DNA from: Candidatus Alloclostridium intestinigallinarum | GTDB taxonomy: Bacteria; Bacillota; Clostridia; Christensenellales; UBA3700 | Direction of reading: 5' to 3' | DNA length: 64,000 nt | NCBI GenBank assembly: GCA_904382605.1 | Contig: CAJFJA010000005.1 | Location: 66,529 to 130,528, forward strand | In this document: positions 25,488 to 33,855 of the stretch, one piece after another | How the letters are laid out: each line of letters starts with the position of its first letter | How positions within the stretch are numbered: the stretch's first letter is position 1 | Notes under the pieces: generated by a model | Told to the model about the DNA's origin: nothing | What the model saw: the letters and a program-made list of their open reading frames with translations, nothing else | Databases searched by the model: none | Made by a program: the position numbers and the translations under genes

Positions 25488-27449
25488 ATGGAAAAGGAAA
25501 AATATTATATCACCACACCCATATATTACCCCAGCGGCAAGTGGCACATAGGAACGTGCTACACCACCGTGGTCTGCGACGCCTTGGCGCGCTTCAACCG
25601 TCTGGACGGCAAGGACGTGTTCTTCCTGACGGGTACGGACGAGCACGGGCAGAAGATACAGCGCGCGGCTGAGGCGGCGGGGATTACGCCCAAGCAGTAC
25701 GTGGACAAGCTGGTGAACGACCTGAAAAGGCTGTGGAAGAGGCTTGATATCACCTACGACAAGTTTATCCGCACCACTGACGAGTACCACGAAAAGGCGG
25801 TGCAGAAGATATTCGAAAAGCTCTATGAAAAGGGCGACATATACAAAAGCGAATACGAGGGAATGTACTGCGTGCCCTGCGAATCCTTCTGGACGAAAAG
25901 CCAGCTTGTTGACGGTAAATGCCCCGACTGCGGCAGGGAAGTGCAGACGGCGCGCGAAGAAAGCTACTTCTTCCGCCTGAGCAAGTATCAGGACGTGATA
26001 GAAAAACTGCTTTCGGAAGGCGATTTTCTCATGCCCGCGTCCCGCCGCAAGGAGATGCTCAACAACTTCGTCAAGCCGGGATTGCAGGATCTGTGCGTAT
26101 CGCGTACTTCTTTCGATTGGGGCGTAAAAGTGCCTTTCGACGGCAAGCACGTCATATACGTGTGGCTGGACGCGCTCTTCAACTATATCACCGCGCTCGG
26201 ATACGCGGGCGGCGACGACGAACTGTTCAGAAAATACTGGCCCGCCGACGTGCATATGATGGCAAAGGAGATAGTCAGGTTCCATTCCGTCATATGGCCC
26301 GCGTTTTTGACCGCGCTCGACCTGCCTCTTCCCAAAAAGGTGTTCGGACACGGCTGGATAATGTTCGACGGCGGCAAGATGAGCAAGTCGAAGGGCAACG
26401 TGGTGGATCCCTTCATTTTGAGCGACAGATACGGGGTGGACACCCTGCGCTACTATATTCTGCACATAGTGCCCTTCGGCGAGGACGGCGAATACAGCAA
26501 CGAAATGCTCGTGCGCTCTTACAATTCCGACCTTGCAAACACGCTGGGCAACCTGGTATCGCGTACCACCGCCATGATAGACAAATACTTCGGAAGCGTT
26601 CCCGCGCCCGAGGGAGATAACGGGCAGAAGGACGGCGAGCTCAAAGCGCTTACGGCAAACCTGCTTGAAAAGGTGAGGCAGGAGCTGAAAAAGCCCGACG
26701 TCACCACGGCTATGGACGCTATATGGGAAGTGCTTCACCGCGCGAATAAGTATATCGACGAAACCGCGCCCTGGACTTTGGGCGCAAGCGAAGAAGGCAA
26801 GGTGCGCCTTTCGAGCGTACTGTTCAATCTGGCAAACGCCATTCGCACCTGCGCGGTGGTATTGCAGGCGTTCCTGCCCGAAACGGCGGAAAAGATACTG
26901 AACAAACTCGGCGTTCCCGAGGGCGAGCGCACGTTCGCTTCCCTCGAAAAGCCCATGAGCTACGGCGGCAGGGTGGACAAGGGCGCACACCTGTTCAACA
27001 GGCTGGACATAGAAAAGGAGCTGAAAGAGTTGGAAAAAATAGCGGAAGACCTTGCTACCGAAAAGGAGAAAAAATCCGCGGCAGGGGCGGAAAAAACCGC
27101 CGAAAAACCCGAGGAAAAGGCTGAAATAGGCATAGAGGACTTTGATAAAGTACAGCTCAAAGTGGGCGTTATCCTCGATTGCAAAAAGGTGGAAAAGGCG
27201 GATAAACTGCTGTGCTCCACCGTTGACCTGGGCGAGGAAAAGCCGCGCACGATAGTAAGCGGCATTGCAAAGTATTATGCTCCCGAAGATATGGTGGGCA
27301 GAAGAGTGGTGGTAGTTTCCAACTTAAAGCCCGTCAAACTGCGCGGCATACTTTCGCAGGGCATGCTGCTTTGCGCTTCCGATCAAGAAGGCAGGCTCAA
27401 CCTGCTTAAACCGGACGGGGACATGCCCGCCGGCAGCGACATTTCTTAG
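25488..27449 (+). CDS. metG: Methionyl-tRNA synthetase
   Basis: Charges tRNA-Met. It has 653 residues with a complete class I catalytic domain: the HIGH box as HIGT at about residue 20, a zinc-binding insert (CVPC and CPDC at about 126-145), the KMSKS loop GKMSKSKGN at about 297, the anticodon-binding helical domain, a lysine- and glutamate-rich linker, and a C-terminal EMAP-type tRNA-binding domain from about residue 545 (DFDKVQLKVG, VVVSNLKPVKLRG). It is of the MetG1 type with one zinc knuckle. It starts the housekeeping run metG-tatD-rSAM-rsmA. Confidence 0.96.
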   Translation: MEKEKYYITTPIYYPSGKWHIGTCYTTVVCDALARFNRLDGKDVFFLTGTDEHGQKIQRAAEAAGITPKQYVDKLVNDLKRLWKRLDITYDKFIRTTDEYHEKAVQKIFEKLYEKGDIYKSEYEGMYCVPCESFWTKSQLVDGKCPDCGREVQTAREESYFFRLSKYQDVIEKLLSEGDFLMPASRRKEMLNNFVKPGLQDLCVSRTSFDWGVKVPFDGKHVIYVWLDALFNYITALGYAGGDDELFRKYWPADVHMMAKEIVRFHSVIWPAFLTALDLPLPKKVFGHGWIMFDGGKMSKSKGNVVDPFILSDRYGVDTLRYYILHIVPFGEDGEYSNEMLVRSYNSDLANTLGNLVSRTTAMIDKYFGSVPAPEGDNGQKDGELKALTANLLEKVRQELKKPDVTTAMDAIWEVLHRANKYIDETAPWTLGASEEGKVRLSSVLFNLANAIRTCAVVLQAFLPETAEKILNKLGVPEGERTFASLEKPMSYGGRVDKGAHLFNRLDIEKELKELEKIAEDLATEKEKKSAAGAEKTAEKPEEKAEIGIEDFDKVQLKVGVILDCKKVEKADKLLCSTVDLGEEKPRTIVSGIAKYYAPEDMVGRRVVVVSNLKPVKLRGILSQGMLLCASDQEGRLNLLKPDGDMPAGSDIS

Positions 27450-27450
27450 T

Positions 27451-28209
27451 ATGCTTATCGACAGTCACTGCCACCTGCTCGACGAAAGGCTGGACGCGGA
27501 AGAAGAGATTGCGCGCATGCCTGAGGACGGCTTGTTCGCCGTGGTTGAAAACGGATTCGACCTGTCGTCGTCCCGCCGCGCTTCCGCCCTTGCGGAGGGG
27601 CATGCGGGCGTGTACTGCGCCGTGGGCTGTCACCCGGAGGAGGCGGCGGGCTTTGAAAAGGGGCACGTCGACGAATATCTTGCGCTTGCCGCCCTGCCCA
27701 AAACGGTCGCGGTGGGCGAAATAGGGCTTGACTACTGTTACGAAATTGCGCCCAGAAGCGTACAGCGGCAGGTATTTATAACACAGCTTGAGATGGCACA
27801 CAGGGCGAAAAAGCCCGTCAACCTGCATATACGCGACGCCTACGGCGACGCGTTTGCCATTTTAAGCGAGTGCAGGGAACTGCTTGAAAACGGAGTTCTT
27901 CTGCATTGTTACGGCGGCAGCCGCGAGATGGCGGAGCGGTTTTCCGAATTCGACGCATATTTTGCATTCGGCGGAGTGATTACTTTCAAAAACGCGAAAA
28001 AGGACGATATAGTCCGCGCCGTGCCGAAAGACAGACTGCTTGCGGAAACTGACTGTCCCTACATGACCCCCGTTCCGTTCAGAGGGCAGGTCAACCGCCC
28101 CGCTTACGTGAGGTATGTCGTGGAAAAGATGGCGCAGATTCTGGGCGTTACTTTCGATGAGGCGGAAAGGCTGACCGCGGAGAACGCGCGGCGGTATTAC
28201 GGTTTTTAA
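27451..28209 (+). CDS. tatD: TatD family metal-dependent hydrolase
   Basis: Putative metal-dependent DNase or related phosphoesterase. It has 252 residues in an amidohydrolase-like TIM barrel with DSHCHLLD at the start, GCHPEE, GEIGLDY, the histidine in LHIRDA, LLHCYGGS and the late ETDCPYM. All metal-site residues expected of TatD are present. The ATG at 27451 lies immediately after the metG stop. The order metG-tatD-rsmA is common in Firmicutes. Confidence 0.93.
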   Translation: MLIDSHCHLLDERLDAEEEIARMPEDGLFAVVENGFDLSSSRRASALAEGHAGVYCAVGCHPEEAAGFEKGHVDEYLALAALPKTVAVGEIGLDYCYEIAPRSVQRQVFITQLEMAHRAKKPVNLHIRDAYGDAFAILSECRELLENGVLLHCYGGSREMAERFSEFDAYFAFGGVITFKNAKKDDIVRAVPKDRLLAETDCPYMTPVPFRGQVNRPAYVRYVVEKMAQILGVTFDEAERLTAENARRYYGF

Positions 28210-28221
28210 GCGGAGGCGGAG

Positions 28222-28848
28222 ATGAACACATACGTATACACCATTTACGGAAATATCTATATAAATCTGACCAATTACTGTTCCAACGCCTGCGAATTTT
28301 GCCTGCGCAACCACGAATCCGTCATGGACGGCAGGGAGTTCGGCAGTCATAAGGGCGAGGGCGACTACGACCTTTGGCTGGACAGGGAACCTTCTTATAC
28401 GGACGTTACGGAAATTTTGGATAAAATGGATTTCAGCCGCTACAAGGAGATGGTATTCTGCGGCTACGGCGAACCGAGCGCGCGTTTCGACCTGGTGGAG
28501 ATGCTGGCGGGATATGCCCACGACAGGGGTATAAAGACGCGCATCAACACCAACGGACAGGGCAGCGCCATTTTGGGTAAGGACATAGCTCCGCGCATGG
28601 CGAAGTGCATAGATACGATAAACGTATCGTTAAACGCCACCGACCCCGAGTCGTACGACAAACTTTGCCACAGCCGTTTCGGGCTGAAAGCGTTCGATAT
28701 AATGCTTGACTTTGCCAAGGAGTGCGTCAGGTGCGGCGGAAACGTGGTACTCAGTATAGTGGACTGCGTGCCGCCCGAACAGCTTCGGAGGGCGGCGGAG
28801 ATAGCGCGCGGAATAGGCGCGAAACTCAGGGTGAGGAAACTTATATGA
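28222..28848 (+). CDS. TatD-linked radical SAM protein
   Basis: A radical S-adenosylmethionine protein of 208 residues with its iron-sulfur motif in YCSNACEFCLR (C-x3-C-x2-C) near residue 20. GYGEPSARFDLVEML and NTNGQGS are further landmarks. A family of this size is repeatedly found beside tatD. The substrate is unknown to me. GGAGGCGGAG precedes the ATG. The stop overlaps the rsmA start by 4 bases. Confidence 0.88.
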   Translation: MNTYVYTIYGNIYINLTNYCSNACEFCLRNHESVMDGREFGSHKGEGDYDLWLDREPSYTDVTEILDKMDFSRYKEMVFCGYGEPSARFDLVEMLAGYAHDRGIKTRINTNGQGSAILGKDIAPRMAKCIDTINVSLNATDPESYDKLCHSRFGLKAFDIMLDFAKECVRCGGNVVLSIVDCVPPEQLRRAAEIARGIGAKLRVRKLI

Positions 28849-29660
28849 GCATAGCCGAAATTCTTGCCGGGGCGAATTTTTCATTTGAAAAAAAGTTCGG
28901 ACAGAATTTTATCACGGATAAAAACCTGCTTGCCGCAATCGTGGACGAGGCGGGAATTTCGGGCGGCACCGTGCTGGAAATAGGCGCGGGCGCGGGTACG
29001 CTTACCGCCGCTCTCGCCGCTAAGGCGGACAGGGTGGTAAGTTACGAGATAGACAAAAATCTTATGCCCGTCCTTTCGCAAACGCTTGCGGGACTCGATG
29101 ACAAGGTGGAAGTCGTCTTCCGCGACATTATGAAGGAAAGCGACGAAGACCTTGATAAAATTTTGGGCGGGGAGTATAAGCTCGCGGCGAACTTGCCTTA
29201 TTATATCACCACCCCCGTGATAATGCGCTTTCTGGAAAGAAAGACCCGACCTTCAAGCATATCCGTAATGGTGCAGAAAGAGGTGGGCGAACGGCTTACC
29301 GCCGCGCCCGGCACCGCAGACTACGGCGCGATAACCGCCGCCGTCGCGCTGGAAGGTACTGCCAAGATAACGCGCGTCGTGCCGCGTACCATGTTCACTC
29401 CGCGCCCCAACGTGGACAGCTGCGTCGTGCGCATAGATATGCACGACAAGTACGCGGACGTGAATAAGCCGCTTGTGAAAAAACTTATCAAGGCGGCGTT
29501 CGCCATGCGCCGCAAGACGCTGGTCAACAATTTATGCTCTTCATTCCCCTTGACGCGGGCGCAGGCGGAAGAAATGCTCTTGTCGTGCGGCTACGACGTG
29601 CGCATACGCGGAGAAAAACTCGGTATAGACGACTTTATCAGATTATCGAAGTTGTTTTGA
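28845..29660 (+). CDS. rsmA: 16S rRNA dimethyladenosine transferase
   Basis: Dimethylates two adjacent adenines near the 3' end of 16S rRNA. It has 271 residues: FGQNFITDKN, the SAM motif EIGAGAGTLT, the catalytic NLPYYITTP, and the C-terminal helical domain ending DDFIRLSKLF. I chose the ATG at 28845 (ATGA overlap with the radical SAM gene) rather than the upstream extension, because homology starts there. It is also known as ksgA; loss gives kasugamycin resistance in other bacteria. Confidence 0.95.
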   Translation: MSIAEILAGANFSFEKKFGQNFITDKNLLAAIVDEAGISGGTVLEIGAGAGTLTAALAAKADRVVSYEIDKNLMPVLSQTLAGLDDKVEVVFRDIMKESDEDLDKILGGEYKLAANLPYYITTPVIMRFLERKTRPSSISVMVQKEVGERLTAAPGTADYGAITAAVALEGTAKITRVVPRTMFTPRPNVDSCVVRIDMHDKYADVNKPLVKKLIKAAFAMRRKTLVNNLCSSFPLTRAQAEEMLLSCGYDVRIRGEKLGIDDFIRLSKLF

Positions 29661-29709
29661 TAAAGTACTGTAAAATCTGAAATTCAACGTTCGATCCGTA
29701 ATAAAAGAA

Positions 29710-29749
29710 ACCTTCGGAGCATATGCTTAAACAGCACATATTCGGAGGT
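29710..29749 (+). promoter_or_regulatory. Hairpin that buries the ribosome-binding site of the next gene
   Basis: ACCTTCGGA...TATG pairs with CATATTCGGAGGT, so the GGAGG site of the gene at 29756 is in the stem. A CTTTTC run follows. It could be a weak terminator or a translational switch. Confidence 0.4.
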
Positions 29750-29755
29750 CTTTTC

Positions 29756-30625
29756 ATGTTCGTTGTCAAGAAAAATATCGTGCTCGCGCGCACCGACGGC
29801 GGCGCGCCCGGGCTTATCAAACTGGAATATTTCGGCGGCAGAACCACGGGAGAGGTAAAGACGCATTGTCCCGAGGGCGCAATTGCCGAACTCATGGTGG
29901 ACGGCAGGTATTTTTCCGCCCCCGCGGCAAGCAAATTCAACCTGCCTTATCCGCTCACGCGCGAAAGCAAGGTGGCGGCGCGCATAGTAAAGGGCGGAGC
30001 GGTCATCGCGCTGTCGTCCCCCGCTCCCGTATTCGGGGAAGAAGAGGTGTTCAAATCCAATCAAGAGCCGGACGGACAGGAAGAAGAACCCTCGGATATG
30101 GCGCAACCTGCCGAAAATGCAGAACAAGTGCCCGAAGAGCAGGCTTTTTCGGAAGAAGTACAGCCTGAGGAGCAGGAAGATATTGCGGCGGCGGTGCAGG
30201 CGGCGGAAGAGGCGGCAGAAGAAGACAAAAAGGAACAGCCCGTTTCCGCCGCGCAGACAAGGCCGGCAGGCAGAAAGGGGAAAAGCAGGGGCAGGGGCGG
30301 AAAAAGCGACTTTTTGGACGGGATAAAGGAAAATCTCGACGAGCTTTTCGCAACTTATCCCAAGCAGGAAAAACTCGCCGGAATCGTGCCCAACTCCGTA
30401 TGGGTAAGCGTGCCCGCGGAAAGCGGCGGCTACGTGGTGGGAATAATCGCCGACGAGGACGGCCAGGCGCGCTATTTATGCTACGGTATTCCCGATAAGG
30501 ACAATACCGCTCCGCCCACCGTCCGACCCGAATGCCGCGGCTGGCTGCCCGTTGAAGAAGAGGGCGCCGGCTATTGGGTCATGTATCAGGACATAAATTC
30601 GGGGGAGATTGTGTTGCACCCATAG
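29756..30625 (+). CDS. Hypothetical protein with acidic linker
   Basis: I do not recognise it. It has 289 residues in three parts: an N-terminal beta-rich domain of about 90 residues (FVVKKNIVLAR, KLEYFGGRTTGEV), an acidic low-complexity stretch of about 90 residues rich in Glu, Ala and Gln, and a C-terminal domain from about residue 185 (FLDGIKENLDELFATYP, VWVSVP, YVVGIIAD, YLCYGIPD). It has no signal peptide or membrane span. The layout suggests a scaffold or adaptor. The ATG at 29756 has GGAGG at good spacing; the upstream ATG at 29723 has none. A hairpin without a U-run overlaps the stop (30620-30653). Confidence 0.7.
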   Translation: MFVVKKNIVLARTDGGAPGLIKLEYFGGRTTGEVKTHCPEGAIAELMVDGRYFSAPAASKFNLPYPLTRESKVAARIVKGGAVIALSSPAPVFGEEEVFKSNQEPDGQEEEPSDMAQPAENAEQVPEEQAFSEEVQPEEQEDIAAAVQAAEEAAEEDKKEQPVSAAQTRPAGRKGKSRGRGGKSDFLDGIKENLDELFATYPKQEKLAGIVPNSVWVSVPAESGGYVVGIIADEDGQARYLCYGIPDKDNTAPPTVRPECRGWLPVEEEGAGYWVMYQDINSGEIVLHP

Positions 30626-30708
30626 ACGGGTGACTCGCCGCACCCGTCTGTGGACGCTATATTAAAGATATTACTTCTTAAGTATTTTGTTGAATGCAGA
30701 GAGAACGT

Positions 30709-30776
30709 CTTTCCGCCCTTGCGGTAAAATCCGCACGGCGAATTTCGAGGTGACGTTCGCAAAAGCGCGGTTTTGC
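30709..30776 (-). repeat. Dispersed repeat family C, copy 2
   Basis: The reverse complement matches 11017-11087. It runs directly into the 98-base repeats that follow. Confidence 0.8.
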
Positions 30777-31112
30777 CGCGCTTTATTTACAATATAAAGC
30801 ATTGCGGAGAAAAAGCCTTGCAGCACTTTTTAGTTACTTCAAGGCGGTTAAGGGGGCGGCGGCTCGCCGCTTGCCGCGCTTTATTTACAATATAAAGCAT
30901 TGCGAAGAAAAAGCCTTGAAGCACTTTTCAGTCATTTCAAGGCTTAATCGGCCCGCGGCGAAATGTTATTTTGCGAAGAACTTATTCCCGTTGACCCTTA
31001 TCGGGGCGCAACAGCCGCGCTTTCTTTATAACGGATACAGCCGTGCGAAGACGGCAAGTCATACATTCCCACCTAGCCACTTCAAGGCGGTTAAGGGGGC
31101 GGCGGCTCGCCG
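30774..31112 (+). repeat. Repeat cluster between two genes
   Basis: Blocks of about 70 bases at 30774-30844 and 30872-30942 (TGCCGCGCTTTATTTACAAT onwards) repeat at 98-base spacing. The segment ACTTCAAGGCGGTTAAGGGG with GGCGGCTCGCCGC follows the first block and recurs at about 31079-31112, at the glnN stop. The GGCGGC/GCCGCC core is palindromic and may end glnN transcription. There is no gene in 30626-31112. Confidence 0.8.
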
Positions 31113-33206
31113 CTATTCGTTGACGGAGAAGAGTATTTCGCCGTAAGTGGGCATAGGCCAATATTCGGCGGCGGTGAGTTGTTCCATACTGTCGGCGCAG
31201 GCGCGGACTTTTTCCATTATCGGAATGACCTTATCCTTATAAGTCATGGACTTTTTCTCAACGCCCTCGACTTTTTCCGTCTTATCGGTAGCGGCTTTCA
31301 GATTGCCCGTCTGCTTATAAGCCTCGGCGACGAGCGAGGAGAGCTTGTTCACCATATCCGACTGCGCAGTCATGTTCGCGGCGGGGCAAGCCTTTATTGC
31401 GTCGGTAATACTGCGCGAAAGGTCGCCTATATACTTATTCACGGCGGGGATCACGTCGCGGATAATCATTTCCTGCATGGTCAGGGATTCTATATGCAGA
31501 ACTTTGCAGTAGTTATCCAGCATTATCTCCGTTCTGGTGACCACCTCTTCTTCGGTGAACACGCCGTGGCGCACGAACAGGTCGATATTCTTCTTCGACT
31601 TGAACAGAGGCATAGCTTCGGGCGTGGTGCGCAGATTGAGCAGACCGCGGCGTTCCGCTTCTTTCACCCATTCGTCGGAATAGTTGTTGCCGTTGAATAT
31701 TATGCGGCGGTGTTTTAAGAAAGTATCTTTTATGATTGCCGTGACTTCGTCCATTATGTCGCCCGTGGCGGCGTCCAGTCTGTCGGCGAACTTATCCAGC
31801 GAATCGGCGACTATCGTATTGAGCACGATATTCGGTCCGGAGATGGAGAAGGTGGAACCGAGCATGCGGAACTCGAACTTATTGCCCGTAAACGCGAAAG
31901 GCGAAGTGCGGTTGCGGTCGGTGGAGTCCTTGGGGAAGTGCGGCAGTACCTTTACGCCCACTTCGACTTCGCACTTCGCGCGCTTGGAGTAGGGTCTGTC
32001 TTCCGCTATCGCGCTTAAAATGCCGTCCAGCTCTTCGCCCAGATACATGGACACGATTGCGGGCGGAGCCTCGTTCGCGCCCAGACGGTGGTCGTTGCCC
32101 GCGCTTGCCACGCAAAGGCGGAGCAGATCCTGATAATCGTCCACAGCCTTTATGACCGCCGAGAGGAAGAGCAGGAACTGCGCGTTGTCTTCGGGAGTGC
32201 TTCCGGGATCGAGCAGATTTTCGCCCTTGTCCGTGCACATGGACCAGTTGTTGTGCTTGCCGCTTCCGTTCACGCCGGCAAACGGCTTTTCGTGCAGAAG
32301 GCATGCCATGCCGTGGCGCGCCGCCACTTTCTTCATGGTTTCCATAGTCAGCTGGTTGTGGTCGGTGGCTATGTTGGTGGAGGTGAATATGGGCGCAAGT
32401 TCGTGCTGGGCGGGAGCAACTTCGTTGTGCTTGGTCTTGGAGAGTATACCCAGCTTCCACAGCTCGCGGTCAAGGTCTTTCATGAACTCGCTTACGCGCG
32501 TTTTGATCGCACCGAAGTAGTGGTCCTCAAGCTCCTGACCCTTGGGCGCGGGCGCACCCATGATAGTCCTGCCCGTGTAGACGAGGTCCTTGCGCTTTTC
32601 GTATACCTTTCTGTCTATGAGGAAATATTCCTGTTCGGGTCCCACGGTGGTATCGACGTGTTCCGCGTCCTTGCCGAAAAAGCGGAGTATGCGCAACGCC
32701 TGGCGGTTGATTGCCGCCATGGAGCGCAAAAGGGGCGTTTTCTTGTCCAAAGCCTGACCGCCGTAGGAGCAGAACGCGGTGGGAATGCACAAAGTGCCGT
32801 CCTTTATGAACGCGTAAGAGGTGGGGTCCCACGCCGTATAGCCGCGCGCTTCGAAGGTGGCGCGCAGACCGCCGGAGGGGAAGGAGGAAGCGTCCGGCTC
32901 GCCTTTGATAAGTTCCGCACCGGAAAATTCCATTATGACTTTGCCGTTTTTTGCACGCGATATGAACGAATCGTGCTTTTCTGCGGTAACGCCCGTCATA
33001 GGCTGGAACCAGTGCGTGAAGTGGGTGCAGCCCTTTTCAATCGCCCAGTCCTTCATGGCGTTCGCCACCACGTTGGCAACTTCCAGCGAAAGCGAGCGGT
33101 CCTCCTTGATGCACCTGTTCAATTCCTTGTAGGTGGCGTTGGGCAGGCGCTCCTGCATGACCGCGTCGTTGAAAACAAGAGTCCCGAAAATTTCGTTCAT
33201 GTCCAT
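31113..33206 (-). CDS. glnN: Glutamine synthetase, type III
   Basis: Makes glutamine from glutamate, ammonia and ATP; the type III enzyme is a large dodecamer. It has 697 residues, typical of GSIII and far longer than GSI. Landmarks are [20 protein letters not shown] with the metal-binding glutamates, [27 protein letters not shown] and [23 protein letters not shown] precedes the ATG, and a promoter lies at 33251-33279. It is monocistronic. It supplies the glutamine used by the neighbouring carA and by trpG. Confidence 0.96.
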   Translation of the reverse strand: MDMNEIFGTLVFNDAVMQERLPNATYKELNRCIKEDRSLSLEVANVVANAMKDWAIEKGCTHFTHWFQPMTGVTAEKHDSFISRAKNGKVIMEFSGAELIKGEPDASSFPSGGLRATFEARGYTAWDPTSYAFIKDGTLCIPTAFCSYGGQALDKKTPLLRSMAAINRQALRILRFFGKDAEHVDTTVGPEQEYFLIDRKVYEKRKDLVYTGRTIMGAPAPKGQELEDHYFGAIKTRVSEFMKDLDRELWKLGILSKTKHNEVAPAQHELAPIFTSTNIATDHNQLTMETMKKVAARHGMACLLHEKPFAGVNGSGKHNNWSMCTDKGENLLDPGSTPEDNAQFLLFLSAVIKAVDDYQDLLRLCVASAGNDHRLGANEAPPAIVSMYLGEELDGILSAIAEDRPYSKRAKCEVEVGVKVLPHFPKDSTDRNRTSPFAFTGNKFEFRMLGSTFSISGPNIVLNTIVADSLDKFADRLDAATGDIMDEVTAIIKDTFLKHRRIIFNGNNYSDEWVKEAERRGLLNLRTTPEAMPLFKSKKNIDLFVRHGVFTEEEVVTRTEIMLDNYCKVLHIESLTMQEMIIRDVIPAVNKYIGDLSRSITDAIKACPAANMTAQSDMVNKLSSLVAEAYKQTGNLKAATDKTEKVEGVEKKSMTYKDKVIPIMEKVRACADSMEQLTAAEYWPMPTYGEILFSVNE

Positions 33207-33250
33207 AAATACCTCTCCTTTGTGCGCGCAATAAAAATAAATACAGAATC

Positions 33251-33279
33251 AGTATAAAATTTTTGCGGAAAAAAGTAAA
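33251..33279 (-). promoter_or_regulatory. Promoter of glnN
   Basis: On the minus strand TTTACT, a 17-base spacer and TATACT. Confidence 0.72.
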
Positions 33280-33347
33280 GAAATTTGCGCTTATGCGGAT
33301 AAAATTCTTCACGCGAAAAATTTTTGGGATTGGAAAGGCAAAAATAA

Positions 33348-33376
33348 TTGAAGAAATGTTTCCGGTGTGCTATACT
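33348..33376 (+). promoter_or_regulatory. Promoter of the carA leader
   Basis: TTGAAG at 33348-33353, 17 bases, TATACT at 33371-33376. The transcript would read through a tiny ORF and a terminator before carA. Confidence 0.75.
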
Positions 33377-33402
33377 ATATAAAATACCTTGAGGAGAAAG
33401 CC

Positions 33403-33510
33403 GTGAGAAGGAAAGTTTTGCAGCACGTTACGCCCGGCAAAGTTTTCATCCGTTCCGAAATATATTCGGAGCTGTGCGGCGTTTTTCCCGAAATAACTGT
33501 TTGTATTTGA
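33403..33510 (+). CDS. Possible leader peptide before the carA attenuator
   Basis: A 35-codon frame starting GTG at 33403 with GAGGAG seven bases upstream and a promoter just before it. It ends TGA at 33510, two bases before a strong terminator. The peptide starts MRRKVLQHV and holds three arginines, one product of the carbamoyl phosphate pathway. It resembles no known protein. The coding assignment rests on start signal, position and size only. Confidence 0.4.
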   Translation: MRRKVLQHVTPGKVFIRSEIYSELCGVFPEITVCI

Positions 33511-33511
33511 C

Positions 33512-33542
33512 AAAAACCTTGGCTTTTCCGCCAAGGTTTTTT
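33512..33542 (+). terminator. Terminator in the carA leader
   Basis: AAAAACCTTGGC and GCCAAGGTTTTTT form a perfect stem with a short loop and U-run. The loop-side segment GGCTTTTCC (33521-33529) can instead pair with GGAGAAAGCC (33393-33402), the ribosome-binding region of the leader ORF, which would break the terminator. Confidence 0.85.
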
Positions 33543-33795
33543 GCAACGTGGGACGTTGCATCCCTGAAGGTAAGCGCGGCTGCCGCGCCCCGAAGGGAGT
33601 ACATGGGAATAGCGTTCTCCGCAAAAAATATTGCGTGGCGCTCCACCCATGAAGGTAAGCGCGGCTGCTGCGCCCCGAAGGGAGTATATGGGAATAGCTT
33701 CTTCGCAGGAAAATATTGCGCGGCGCTCCACCCGTGAAGGTAAGCGCGGCTGCCGCGCCCCGAAGGGAGAATGCGGAAAAGCGGTTTTCGCAGGG
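33541..33795 (+). repeat. Three tandem 85-base repeats
   Basis: The segment GAAGGTAAGCGCGGCTG starts at 33566, 33651 and 33736, exactly 85 bases apart. Each unit has a palindromic GCGCGGCTGCCGCGC-type core, and two units carry the family A core (exact 18-mer at 33633-33650). It lies in the untranslated leader of carA. Minus-strand open frames here are an artefact of the repeat. Confidence 0.92.
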
Positions 33796-33855
33796 TAGAG
33801 AAAAAATAAGGAAACAACTTCTGAGTAAGAAGAATAAACGAATAAGGACGGGCTT

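Noticed and set aside
33393-33415. PyrR-binding loop in the carA leader
   Set aside because: The segment around CCGTGAG matches only about half of the UCCNGNGAGG consensus, and the flanking bases do not fit.
33541-33795. CRISPR array
   Set aside because: The units are 85 bases with nearly all of the unit repeated and no unique spacers of constant length; no cas genes are near.
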